DNA of 64,000 bases from Climacium dendroides (Eukaryota; Streptophyta; Bryopsida; Hypnales; Climaciaceae): contig OX467089.1 of NCBI GenBank assembly GCA_950106755.1, positions 20,813,345-20,877,344 on the forward strand, written 5' to 3'. Position numbers and translations under genes: made by a program. This document shows positions 1-11,075 of this stretch, piece after piece (within the stretch, counting starts at the first letter, position 1; the number at the start of each line of letters is the position of its first letter). The notes under the pieces were generated by a model. That model ran no database searches. It had not been told where the DNA came from and saw nothing but the letters and a program-made list of their open reading frames with translations.

Positions 1-1440
1 TATGCATGATAAATAAATGTGTTCAGTCCCATCGTACATTTCGACAAATGAATGTCCCTCTCATGTCATGTACATTTGGCTTCGCTTAGTCGCCGAGGAT
101 GAATCCTACTTTTATTTGGGTTATTTGCTTTTTTTTTTATCCCGCGGGACTGAGTATGTGTATTCCAGTCAAAATTAACATTGAGGGCCGGCTTTAATTA
201 CAATGAGTTTGTTTTTTTCTTGCATATTGAGTATTCTTTTCAAAAGGAAACTTCATTTAGAAAGGAAGATAATGGAAAGGTGTCGCCTTAACCCTTAAAG
301 GTTCAAACACCGAGGGGAGGACAACATAGTGATTTCGGGTAGCTCACTATGAATTAAATTTTTAGACGTGTCCAAGGGGTAGCTTACTGGTACGTTAAGC
401 ACTATCGAGGCCACTCTTGTAGAAAAAAGTCCCTGATTATAGAGCATAACGAGCGTCAAGCACTATTATCAAGGCACTCTTGCATGCTTAACGCAACGGA
501 ATGCCCTCACACGTAGGCCTCCCACTATACAACAATTTCATTACTGGTACACCAATAACTATTGACAACGTCGTTAAACAGTTATTGCATGATATGTAAT
601 TTTTATTGCTTGACAAGCAACCCGAGCAAGTAAAAGAAATCACCTTTTTATAAGAAATAAAAATTTAAAATTTATTTAATAGATTTATATATTCATGGTG
701 GAAAGTTTTGAATCATTCCATTTTGATGAATGAGATGAAAGTTACAAGGAATTGTAGTTTGCAGGTAGTTATAGAATTTTTACTCTAAAATAAACTTTTA
801 AGTCTTTTATTTAACTCAATATTCAATATTTTTGAAAAAAAATGAAAGCACTGGGTGTAGAGTAAATATTACAACATTACAACCATTTGGGATTGAAAAT
901 TTTCAATTCAATAACTAAATTCTTAATAATTTAATATTTTAAATCATACTCTAGTTCTTTATACTTACTATTTTTTTTCAAGCATGAGTATGTATTCCTA
1001 ACTTATTTTTTCAACATATTATAGAGAGTAAAAAGTTATAGGATATATACATTTTTGTGTAGAATGTTTTAAGGATGAAATCTAACCATTTGGGAAGAGT
1101 TGATAATACTTCTTTTTAAAATTCAAGCAATTTGATCTTGCAATTGGTAACGTTTTTTATTCTAAAATTTTGAAAGGATGTACTTTAACAAGTTAACTAA
1201 AGGATCATATGGTTGGATTTGTTAATGAATAAATATAAATAAAGATTTTAGCCTTGCTTTGGATTTGAGTACTTTGAAGTAGTTTTGGCCTAAAAAACAT
1301 TGAATACCTTTAGGGATTAATTGGAGTAATAAGAACAAGATTTGACTTCTAAAAATTGAATGATGGTAGTTGAAAAAGAAGTGTGTTTAGGATTCTAATC
1401 CCTAATTCTAAGTAACCTCTCTTTGGTTCGCATTGAACAC
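1..1440. other. Left-edge intergenic DNA, no gene seen
   Basis: No ORF or splice-compatible coding segment was found. The first ~560 bases are richer in CpG and less AT-rich than the rest. They contain a TTAACCCTTAAAGG motif near 290, which matches the ends of a TIR element family seen elsewhere in the window. From ~600 on the DNA is AT-rich and featureless. Confidence 0.5.
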
Positions 1441-1479
1441 ATGTCAATTCTTTTTTTAAATTGCATTTTAAATCTTGTT

Positions 1480-2050
1480 CAGTTCTGTAAGCATGTACTT
1501 AATTGAATGGAATGTATATCAATTGAATTACAATGTATTTTCAATTATGTTGTACTAGGATGTTTATGTTATATTGTTAGAGAGCTTGATTGGATTTTGT
1601 TTACTTGTATGTGTGCAAGATAGTATTAATGTAATTGGAAAGTACTATTGAATTATTGTTCTAAGTTGTTCTAAGTTGGGTTCTTGTTTAGTTGAATCTG
1701 TATGGTTATATGTTATGTATCAAATAAAAGTAGTTGTTTGAGTATGCCTAATTGGGATAATGTTAAGTTGGATAAATATGTTCTATGAAAGCTAAGTGGG
1801 GTTGTCATGTTTGTGTTTGGATATCTGATTGTATTTGATGTTTGAACTAAATTAATTAATTATGCCATGTCTATCAAATTTTGTAATTAGCCAACCTCAT
1901 GAGAAAAATAGCATTATCCAATTTGGAAGAATTTTCTTTGTTTGTGATGGTTTTGATCTAATTAGATATATATTAGTGAACCTACTTGAATTGTCTCCTT
2001 AAATGAACTATATACTAAAAATTTGGTTATTCAATTATTTCTTTATTTTA
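1480..2050 (+). mobile_element. LTR remnant of Ty3/gypsy copy A (5' side)
   Basis: This stretch aligns by eye, in the same order, with 15,825-16,140 plus 17,560-17,750 (shared phrases such as TACTAGGATGTTTAT and GACAACCAAATA). It sits immediately before a gag leader, and its second copy ends at a recognisable primer-binding site, so it is read as the 3' part of an LTR. The outer end was not located. The copy is diverged and old. Confidence 0.6.
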
Positions 2051-3031
2051 GTAGCTAGGGAGACAACCAAATAAATTTGTGCTTTTTCTTTCTCTTTCAA
2101 TTGGGAATATAAAAATGTTGATTGGTGATGTGCAATAATTCTATACCTTTGTATTCTAGTAAACAAGCTAGGGATGAGAGAGCAAGAAAGATGGCAATAG
2201 AAAATCACATAAAATTGCTCCTAAAGCCTAGTTAGAACTTGCCTCCTCTAGTTGGAGCGATCCACGTCATATTGGACACTATTTTAACATAGTCCAGAAG
2301 TTAGTTTATAACATAGAGTGTTCTATGGTTGAATAAATCCCAAGTAGGAAAATGTGCTAGAAGTAATTTGGTAGATGAAGATGAAGTGAAAGTTACACAA
2401 AGATTTAATGTACCCCATTTACTTTGTGAGCTTACAAGTTAATACTTAACTTGTAAGCTCTTCTCAGTAGCAAGTTGATGAAGACCAATTCAAATTAGAA
2501 GTGGATAAGGAAAATAAGTCCATGCTTATTGCCTCCCCATTTATCAAATCCCTAATAGGATTATTCTAGGGCTAGACAACCCCTATTGAGAATCCCAACA
2601 AGAACTCGGCTTGGTATAAAAATCCGACTTAGAAATTCCTCCTATATTTTGCTAAGATCTTGATTTACATGAAAGAAATCGCAATTTTGGATTTAACTTG
2701 AACTTTCAAAATTAAATCAATCTAGTCAAGCGGTAGAGATTTTTTAAAGTATGGCAACCCTTATTCCACATATCCCAATATTATGAAACTAGGTAAAGAA
2801 AATGATAAACCCTATTCTTTAATGTCCTATCCCATCTATTAATGGCTAAATGGGAGATGATCATGATAGCCATGTATAAGAGTTTTTGACTCCTTGCAAT
2901 GCAAATAATGTGTGTACTAAAGCCCATTTTCTTAGCATATTCTCTAATACATTGGCAGACTAAGCTAAACAATGGTTCCAAAGACAATCAATGGGACATT
3001 TTGATACTTGGGCTAGTTTAATAGATGGTTT

Positions 3032-4824
3032 TTAATCTCTAAAGTCCCATTGGCCCTATCATACTACTAAAATCATAAGTCCATCTGTAATATCACAAAT
3101 GCTACCATTAATACTAGGGGCTCGTGCTTGCTATGCTATGCATTCATTGTATCACATATTAATAAAATTTTGATATATTTGAATAGAATGCATGATAATG
3201 ATTTCAATAAGTCTTTAAAATAATTATTTTAAATATTTTATAAAAATATTTTCAATCATGCATACATAGAAATTGTATTTTCACACAATGTGATATTACA
3301 GAAATAGAGTAGTAGTTCACAATTACTTCTGTAATATCACTTTTTACAAAGGGTGATATCATAAAAATAATATAGTTGTTGCAATTGAGGTGATATTAAA
3401 GAGGATCAATATGGTGATATTATAGGGGTAGAAAATCCATTGCTTCTCTTAGCTTTACACTTCTTTTGGATTTCTATGATTTTGTGCTTTTGTAAGCTTT
3501 GAGCTTTCATGATTTCAATTTTCTATTGCTACTACCAAATGGTTTTGAGAAATTTATTCAGTTGAAGCGATTTTGGATTCCACAACAATTAAGTTGTTCA
3601 CAAAGTTTTTGAGATTTATAAGTTTTTCTTTTCAATTCTTCAATTTGGGTTGCCATTTTTTGTAATGATGGAGTCAAATTTCTAATGCATTTTAATGTAT
3701 GTGTATCTTTTATAGTATTTATCATTGCATATGTTTCATTCATCATTCAATAAATTTCTATTGTACATTTCAATATATGCTTACTTATAAAAAAAATTAT
3801 ACAAAGATTTTAGTCATTTTTATTTGAAGATTTATTGAAATTTTTGTTCTGCATTCTATCTAATACATAAATTTTTTTATAAAATTCTAATGATGAATGC
3901 GTAGCATAGCAAGTGCCAACCGCTAGTAGACACTAAAATGCAATCTCAGGTAGGTACATACAGTCTCAATATTCATTGTGATTTTTTGAAACTTCTTGAG
4001 AAGGTAGAAAATACATAAGCTTTCATATAATTTTTAATTCAATTAGTGACAAGGAACAAAAATAACAGCCCAATTAGCCAAAAATGGAGGTTGGTGGGCA
4101 TCATAACAAAATCACACAAAGTCAAAATTAAAATTAAATTTTTTTTCTAATATGTTATATTTTTCTACATGTGAAGCTTTGATTCATTCTATTTGGACTA
4201 GCAATGAGAAAGGTATGAACAATCTTATTTTTCAGGCAATCTAAGCATCTTCTTCAAAAAATAACTTATAGAATTCATTTTTGAATGCAACTTTCATGTT
4301 TTTTCCAAAAAAATTATTTGAAAAGGTTAATTATGCTTGCTAAAACAATCTCACCATTGGAATTATTGTGTTTCACTTCCATCTAAGAGGTATCAACAAT
4401 TTAGTCTTTCTTTCAATCTTGGACCCACTTCTACTTAGCAATTTTTTAAAGAATGAATATCAAGTGTTTTTGTCTTGAATTTTTTTTCTTGAATTTTTTT
4501 CTAGACTTTGAACTCAATTCTTTAAAATAATAAATTTTAAATTTGAAGTTTGTAGTGCAAATTTTTTTCACAAATGGCAGTCAAAGTCATTTGAGATTGT
4601 AGGCCAGAATTCAAAAAACTTACTTTTCTAACTTTGAATGCTAATATCTTTCAAAATTTTTGGTCAAACTTTATGAAATTTTCACCACATGATTTTAGAC
4701 AAGTCAAGTACAGGATCAAATGATTAGATTCTAAAAAAATCTTATTTTCTTGGGCAAATGCATTAGAAATGGTAGTTTTGAGTGTTTTGGGACAAAAAAA
4801 TGGCCTTGAGGCCTTAGGGGTTAA
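3032..4824 (+). mobile_element. TIR element (TTAACCCCTAAA family) inserted in gag
   Basis: Left end TTAATCTCTAAAG and right end CTTAGGGGTTAA form imperfect terminal inverted repeats. The flanks join up when compared with the uninterrupted gag at 20,200-20,240. Without the 868-bp Helitron nested inside, the element is about 925 bp. Its body (4,030-4,820) matches 53,750-54,500 and, inverted, 57,180-57,900. No transposase is visible, so it is non-autonomous. The superfamily is not assigned. Confidence 0.6.
3059..3926 (+). mobile_element. Helitron-like non-autonomous element, copy 1
   Basis: The 868-bp unit is shared with 11,076-11,933. It begins TCATACTACTAAAATCATAA and ends CGCTAG, with an A immediately before and a T immediately after. 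This is the Helitron insertion signature (5' TC, 3' CTRR, A^T target, no target duplication). It lies just inside the left end of the TTAACCCC element. A ~35-bp inverted pair links positions ~3,112-3,147 with the 3' end. No Rep/helicase is encoded. Confidence 0.7.
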
Positions 4825-5169
4825 GCTCATTTTAGGCCGATTTTGTATGAAAAAAAATTGTATGAAAGATTGGCCAACTTGCAAATGGAAAGTGATGAAT
4901 GTATAGATATGTATCATGAATGATTTGAAGAAACACTATTATGATTGAGATTATGATTAGCAAAACACAAACTACACATTTTATGCATCAATTTATTAAT
5001 GGATTATACCCCCCAAAATTGAAAGTTTATATTAAGGAATTTAGTTCAATTGCAATGACTTCAATAATAGATTGTCAATGGATTAAATTATGAGAGGAGA
5101 TTCATTTGGAGGAGACATGTACTATTAGACATGCTAGTATGTGAACCTAGGATCTTGAGTCCATGAGAC

Positions 5170-5420
5170 TAGGTTCCTATATTATAGGTACCTATATTGT
5201 AGGCACCTATGTTATAAGCACCTTCCTTATCTATAGGATATTTATATTGTAGGTACCTATATTAATATATTATAAATGTATATGTTATAATTACTTTCTA
5301 TGGTTACATAAAATTTATATTATAGGTATTTATATTATAGGTGCCTATGTTATAAGCACCTTTCATGGTTATAGAATACTTATGTTATAGGCACCTTCAA
5401 TTATTGTAAAGTACTTACAC
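5170..5420. repeat. Degenerate tandem repeat (TATAGGTACCTATATT-like)
   Basis: Short units resembling TATTATAGGTACCTAT and TATAAGCACCTT recur about eight to ten times with many changes. Similar single units occur near 55,860 and 56,290. The block lies inside the gag region of gypsy copy A and interrupts it. Confidence 0.55.
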
Positions 5421-5654
5421 CTTGGCTCAAGGCTTGTAGGCTTGCATTTCTACACTCACATGCTAATGTCATTGACATATGTACCTCTTAGTTTGGTAGA
5501 GTATAACTACTTAGACTAAGGAGGTGTTAGAAGAGTAGACTTGAAAAATAGCAATTCCCAAGCTGACATTCAATTCATCTATATTAATATAGTACCAACT
5601 AGTGTGTTATATGCTGTTGCTACAACCAAAACAAAAGTAAAAATATTTTTTTAA

Positions 5655-6125
5655 TTTTTAAATTCATTAAAATTTTAAAACTCAATAAATTTTACATTGT
5701 AGTGTGAGAGGTTGCGTTCTTGGAAAGAATAGAAAGCTTTATCCACAAAAGAGTGCAAAGGCTTTGTTTTGTGGCTTTGGAACATGCCATGTGAAAGTTA
5801 TTTTTTTCAAAATAAAAGGTAGTTTAATTCAAATTTTTAATTTAAAAAAATCCATAACTTTTACATTATAGGTCCAAATACCACAAAACTTTATGCACAA
5901 AGGAGTCTAAGGGATTTGTTTGGTGGTGTTTGGACATAAGGCATGCAAGTTATGATTTTTCCAAAATAAAAGATAATTTATTTCAATTTTTTGAAGTTAT
6001 AAAAACTTTGAAATTCAATAACTTTCTCATTGTACTAGGATCAAACGTCACAAAACAATGTCTATATACCCTTCTTTGCCAAGAGCTTTTGAGTGGTACT
6101 AAGAATGCCACTAGATGCCTCATGG
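5655..6125. repeat. Three degenerate tandem units of about 155 bp
   Basis: Units at about 5,655-5,807, 5,808-5,960 and 5,961-6,125 share the order TTCAAAATAAAAG, an AT-rich tract, 'ACATTATAGGTCCAAATACC', 'ACAAAACTTTATGCACA' and 'GGCATGC.AGTTAT'. A related single unit appears at 38,095-38,220. The block separates the capsid part of gag from its Asn-rich tail. A 67-codon ORF across the third unit is repeat sequence, not a gene. Confidence 0.55.
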
Positions 6126-6229
6126 TTTATTAGAATTGAGTATATCAAACAAAACAAAACAAAACAACTAAATTTAAGGTATAGATGGCACTTATACCAT
6201 CAACCCCAATGATTCTAATTGAGCACATT

Positions 6230-7250
6230 TGAACTAACCCAAATCAAATTCCACTTCAAAAGTATATGCATTGGGAAAGGATATCAATTTAATAACTAGT
6301 TGAAAATCAAATATTAGAATTATCCAAAAAGTTGGGTAATTTACAACAATTACAAGTCCATTTGGTGTACAATTGTAGGAGGCAACAACATGTGTTGCTT
6401 AATTACCTCTTCCCACCTTATTTGCCACCCAAATGTTAGTATTGTTTGGGTGGACAAGATATAGAATCTTGTTGTACTTTACAAGCCAACTTGATAAACC
6501 GAGTTAATAATTGAGCTAGAAATGGCTAGGTCTACCAAATTGACAATGGCAATAATTTTCTAGAAAATAATCCAAATTAGAGAAATAACAATAACCAATC
6601 TAGATGATGGAATAATAATCAAAACCAAAATTTTAATTCCAATCCAAATTTTAATCAATTTAACTATATTAATCTACATTTTAATCCCAATTATTTTAAT
6701 AATGGAGGGTTTAATAATAATGCAAATAGAGTCACGGCTCAAATGCCAATGGAGAATAATCAAGGTTGGTCACAATTGACATTTAGTGATGTTAACTAAG
6801 GGACTCACACTTATAGGGAAAAAAATCAAATTGAAGTAATAACATGAATAGGGGAAGAACTAAAGCACACATCCCAAAATTGTCCTAACCCACCTACTAG
6901 CAAGCAATACACCCCTCTTTCTAGTAATTGTAAATAGGCAAGGCAAACTACCAAAGAATGTAATGGGCCTAGTGGTAAAGATGCTTGGGACAATTACACT
7001 AATAATAAATGGGACACAAGTGCCAAATTGATATTATTTAATGAGGATGATGACCCAAATAGTATTAAAGACCATACATCCTATTATATGCAAGGAATCT
7101 CACCAACCATTAATGTTGGAGACAGGAGTGTAAAATGTTTCAAGAGGCCAAGTGATAAAAGAAAATACCCTGAGTAGATTGAAAATTTTGAGAGAAAAAG
7201 AAATCATTAGAAAGAAAAGGAGCCCAATAGGTGTTAGAGCAACCAAATTG
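6230..7250 (+). pseudogene. gag tail with zinc-knuckle remnant, copy A
   Basis: Read on the plus strand, this codes for a run rich in Asn, Phe and Pro (6,590-6,740), then a decayed H-T-T-K-E-C zinc-knuckle-like segment (6,935-6,970) and a conserved segment ending in M-Q-G-I-S-P-T-I-N-V (7,080-7,125). The same blocks occur inverted at 25,880-26,880. Asn-rich linkers next to CCHC knuckles are common in plant gypsy gag. Stops and shifts abolish coding. Confidence 0.65.
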
Positions 7251-7269
7251 ATTAACTATTGGAGTTGAT

Positions 7270-7800
7270 TATAGTGTGGGTAAAAAAATGTTGAATAGAA
7301 GATTCTTCCAAGTTTGGACCATGTCTAATTTAACTAGTTGACAAGTAGGTGGGACAGTTTAGGCATTAAAACAACATAGAAGTCAGTTCAATTTGATTCC
7401 TTCATTGGATGGTTGTACCAACGGAAAATATCAAATCAAGTAGCTATACTTGATGGCAATTAACTGTCCAAACTGATAGAGCCGTCAGGTCACATCTTGA
7501 TAAAGTTTTGAATCTACAGTGAAGAAAAAGAGAGGTAATAATAAACAAATTAGGATTATAGAAGAAACTGGCCTATATAATTTATTAGGAAAATTTAGTT
7601 GATATAAAAGTTGGTATTTCTATTAAGAAATTATTGGGAATTGCTCTTTATAGAGCAACTTTTAAATCCAAATTAGTTAAGAGATGCACTAGAATTGTAA
7701 GCAAAGTATCTTTTGAGTCCAAATCTAGGTGCATGAGCATTTCAATGTTCATCCTTGGCATTTAAACGGAACACAACTATGTTTAAGTTTTATATGTAAA
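7270..7800 (+). pseudogene. Protease-like region of gypsy copy A
   Basis: One frame keeps V-D-I-K-V-G-I-S-I-K-K-L-L-G-I-A followed by F-K-S-K-L-V-K-R-C-T-R (about 7,597-7,690). This resembles the segment just before the aspartic protease in plant gypsy polyproteins. I do not see the DTG/DSG active-site triplet, so the protease assignment is positional. The inverted copy has the counterpart at about 25,380-25,560. Confidence 0.45.
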
Positions 7801-8269
7801 TTTGTTCTTCTTGGGTGCCTAGGCGTTGTCCATTGTACCTTTCAAGCAATGAATATTTTTTTAAAGCTTTTAGATGATTGAAACTTACAAAATAATCAAC
7901 AAAACCTAACTTCAAATACAAATTTTCAAATTATAGTCAAATGACCAAACTAACTAAGGCCTCTGTGAATTTTAGAAAAAGTGTCTATAGTCTAAACTTA
8001 TCAATTTTAGGTTGAAGATAAGTTCATGCCATTTCCAAAAACATAGAATTTATAAAAATCCAACCCTTTTAGCAATTATTATAACTAGATGAAGTTTAGC
8101 CTTTGGATGGCAATTCAGACTTCATCCATCATTTTGTACTGACTCCTAAATTCAATTTGACTTAATTTTTCCTAAGATCTGAGGTTGACACCTAGTATTT
8201 AAATCCTAATTTAAATTTGGATGGACAAATTTAACTTAGATTCATCCATTCATCATTCAAAACTTCATT

Positions 8270-8530
8270 TTTTACTCAAGTAGGAGAATTTTTGGGTCAT
8301 GTGAGCTATTATGGGAAATTTATTGCAAATTATGCCCACATAGCTTTACCTTTGAATACTTTCCTAAAGAAATTGGAAGTTGGCGCCAATCCGGTTTGGA
8401 TTGTGGAATGTAATGATATATTTTTACAATTAAAACCAAATTGATTATTGCAAATCCAGTGCTAGTATTGCCAAATTGGAATAAACCTTTTCATGTGGAT
8501 GTGGATGCTAGCAATGTAGCCATGATATAT
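8270..8530 (+). pseudogene. Reverse transcriptase end / RT-RNase H junction
   Basis: The frame reads G-E-F-L-G-H-V-S-Y-Y-G-K-F-I, then L-P-L-N-T-F-L-K-K, W-I-V-E-C-N-D-I-F and P-V-L-V-L-P-N-W-N-K-P-F-H-V-D-V-D-A-S. This is the standard Ty3/gypsy pattern (GH..YYRKFI, PL...LKK, W...C..AF, PDWNKPFH...DAS). The expected R in YYRKFI is replaced. The region just upstream lacks the YxDD core, so most RT is deleted. Confidence 0.85.
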
Positions 8531-8659
8531 ATTTTTGTGGCCTCTTTCCACTTGAATTTAGTTAACACCTATTAATTGAGAATAAAAATCCTACAAAAAT
8601 AGGGTTTCTACATTCACACTTGAATGAAAATGCAAGCAATTATTTTGTGAGGTTTCTTT

Positions 8660-9790
8660 AGTAAAGTTGTAAGGTATTTGGAGGAGCATTCAATGCCATA
8701 GAGTTGGGCATAGGATTTTGCATAAGAACTTTTGGCCACATCCACACCTATTGTCCTTCAAATTCACACTTCCTTTGCCGTTGTCTGTGGTAGGGTGGTG
8801 CAATGAGGAGGCATTGTAGTCAATTGCACTAGAGATCCATATTGTTGTACAGACAAACAATTCTCCGTTTCGATGATTCCTATGCACACACAAAAATAAA
8901 AATTTTAGACTAGAACATGAATTAGTATAACAACACCTGAACCATGAAGAGAAAGTCATTTCAACTAACTTTGCATTTGAAGTGTTGTAGTCAATTGCAT
9001 GCAACTACTAAAGCATTATGAAATGGGAGATATAAAGAAACATAGAGGTAGTCGTGTCCATTTGAAGAACGATTTCCTTCTACGTCTTCTACTATATTTA
9101 TGTTGTCTCTCTAAGCAAAAGGCAAGCATTGCTTGTAATGTTTATTTCAAACAATGCAATTTGCTCACTAATAGAAAGCGCTTCAATTTGAGTAGCCCTT
9201 GATTGCCAAATTAAAAACAAAAATAAATCATTCATTCCAAATATACCTCTATGGAGTTGATCTAACAATGTCTTTTGTGAATGATGAAGTGCAAGGTGCG
9301 TCAATGAGACAATCAGAGGTATAAATAACAAAGCGAAGAAGGTTGACAAAGAATGGCAAAGTTGTCATGATTTTTTTGTGGTATTTAGTTTGGCACAAGA
9401 TGTTAAAGTTGCTCATTTTGGATAGCCTCTTCATAGTGTTGTTACATCATTGCTAATTTTGGCCATCTCCACAACACTACTCTTTCGTAATGCACCATGT
9501 GGAGGCCAAGTTAACAAGAGTGCCGTTTATTTTCTCAAATCTTCATATTCATAGATATGTAATAAATTATACAGTAACACCTATTTCCTACTCTCTAAAA
9601 ATTTCTTGCCATAATACCACTCTTACATGCATGCCATCTCACCTACCAAGTAGGATTGGTTCGGAGATTGGTTATTATTAACTACTACAACTCTACAAGG
9701 GAGAATGCATTTTGCCTTCAAAGTAGTTATTAAATATAAGATTGCTCCTATAACACCAAGTGGGAATAAGCCTTTAGCCAAAAAGATGAA
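8660..9790. other. Non-retroviral segment between RT and RNase H
   Basis: This block of ~1.1 kb interrupts the pol order. Its ORFs on both strands (up to 104 codons, 8,690-9,004 minus) overlap each other and look like chance frames. No domain or TIR was recognised, so it may be an unrecognised insertion. RNase H coding resumes near 10,000. Confidence 0.4.
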
Positions 9791-9795
9791 GCCAA

Positions 9796-9945
9796 CACTA
9801 CTAGAAAATTTAGTTTTTCTGTTGTTTTGGTCGTGTTGATCCAGTCAAAATCTAACAAAAATCTGTTGATTTCAACAGATTTTTGTTAGATTTTGACTGG
9901 ATCAACGCGACCAAAACAACAGAAAAACTAAATTTTCTAGTAGTG
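9796..9945. mobile_element. CACTA-like hairpin MITE with 3-bp target duplication
   Basis: The element begins CACTACTAGAAAATTTAG and ends with the reverse complement. The two ~74-base arms differ at a single position (T versus C in the GGTCG.GTTG stretch) and meet in a loop of a few bases. The 3 bases CAA flank both sides exactly. A CACTA start and a 3-bp duplication are the hallmarks of the CACTA (En/Spm) superfamily. A related, more diverged copy lies at 49,611-49,772. Confidence 0.85.
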
Positions 9946-9999
9946 CAATAAAGATCATTTTATATATTATGTTGATAGCCAATTCATACTTGTAGAGAA

Positions 10000-10300
10000 A
10001 AATTATACTACAATAGAGAGAGGCTCTAGGTATGGTCTACGTAGCCTACAAGTTTTGCCATTTTCTCGTAGGATATAAGTGTACCTTTTATGTTGATTAC
10101 AATGCCCTAAAATATGCAATCAATAAACCACAATTAAGTGGTAGATGAGCTTGGTGGTTTTCATTGTTACAAGAGTTCAAATTTTGATATAATGAAAACC
10201 ACCAAGCTCATCTACCACTTAATAGACCTTGGCGAACAACATTCAAATGTTGATATCCTTTCTATCCCTTGAATACTAATTTTTCACTAGAAGAAGATGA
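10000..10300 (+). pseudogene. RNase H remnant of gypsy copy A
   Basis: The frame around 10,080-10,190 reads F-Y-V-D-Y-N-A-L-K-Y-A-I-N-K-P-Q, then L-L-Q-E-F-K-F. This matches the gypsy RNase H pattern (YTDH.ALKYL....LL.WV.LLQEFDF). A continuation reading G-E-Q-H-S-N-V-D-I-L-S-I resumes at about 10,232, matching the usual RPG..N.VAD.LSR. Between them lies a 33-bp inverted duplication with its spacer, which is not part of the normal domain. Confidence 0.8.
10133..10223. repeat. Perfect 33-bp inverted repeat with a 25-bp spacer
   Basis: Bases 10,133-10,165 and 10,191-10,223 are exact reverse complements; the core is GTAGATGAGCTTGGTGG. The left arm is the normal RNase H sequence, and the right arm is an extra inverted copy placed before the domain resumes. 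Confidence 0.9.
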
Positions 10301-10770
10301 TATACCAAATGCTAAATTATTCGAAGTAGATATGATACACACAAGTATGTGAATATACTAAATCATTTCTCTACTAATTCCTTTCCTAGAGATTATGGAA
10401 TTAAACAAAAGAAAACACTAGCAAAGAAAAGTGCACCTTATATTCTTTTGAAAAATACATTGTTCAAATTGAGCCAAGATGGGGTTTTAAAGAGGTGAAT
10501 ATATTAGAGTGAAGTCAAGGATGTTTTAGAGGGTTGTCGCTTGGGTGCTTGTGGGGGCCATTTTGCCAATATATCTACAATCCAATTTTTTTTATTAGTG
10601 GGCTACTAGTGGCCATCTTTATTTAAAGATGCCCATGAATTTTCTAGGCATTGTGACCTTTTTTAGTGAATTGGCATGCCTTCCCCTTCCCTTGCCATAC
10701 CCTTGATTCAAATAATGGCTTTGGTACTTCTTGAAAAACAAGTGATGAATTCTATGGATCCCGTGGCCCT

Positions 10771-10774
<4 letters not shown>

Positions 10775-10845
<71 letters not shown>
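10775..10845. repeat. (TA)n microsatellite, 71 bp
   Basis: An uninterrupted TA dinucleotide run of about 35 units, lying inside the integrase remnant. In one frame it reads as alternating Tyr-Ile. Confidence 0.98.
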
Positions 10846-10854
<9 letters not shown>

Positions 10855-11075
10855 GTCACTTCAGACTATGAGACCAAGTGGATAGAAGCTATAGCTATCC
10901 ATGATGATGACACATGTATTCTAGCTTGTTTTTGTATGAAATTATCATTTTTAGGTTTGGTTGCCCAAAGGAATTGATTAGCGATACGGGCACGCAGTTA
11001 TTGAGTCTATTGAAGAATTAACCAATAGATTTTTGATATAGTATAGAAAAGTAGCCCCTACCACCATCATGCCAA

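Larger units (their letters stand above)
2740..5120 (+). pseudogene. gag pseudogene of copy A, split by an insertion
   Basis: The segment 2,740-3,031 and its continuation 4,825-5,120 align with an uninterrupted gag segment at 19,930-20,440. Short shared phrases include AAACAATGGTTCCAAAGACA and CATTTTAGGCC. The frame encodes a decayed retroviral-type capsid segment with the pattern seen in plant gypsy gag (a W-F-Q core followed by W-A and F..HF.P). The two halves are separated by a TTAACCCC-ended element (3,032-4,824). There is no intact reading frame. Confidence 0.65.

Noticed and set aside
10676..10885. Protein with a Tyr-Ile repeat
   Set aside because: It is a TA microsatellite read through inside a dead integrase.
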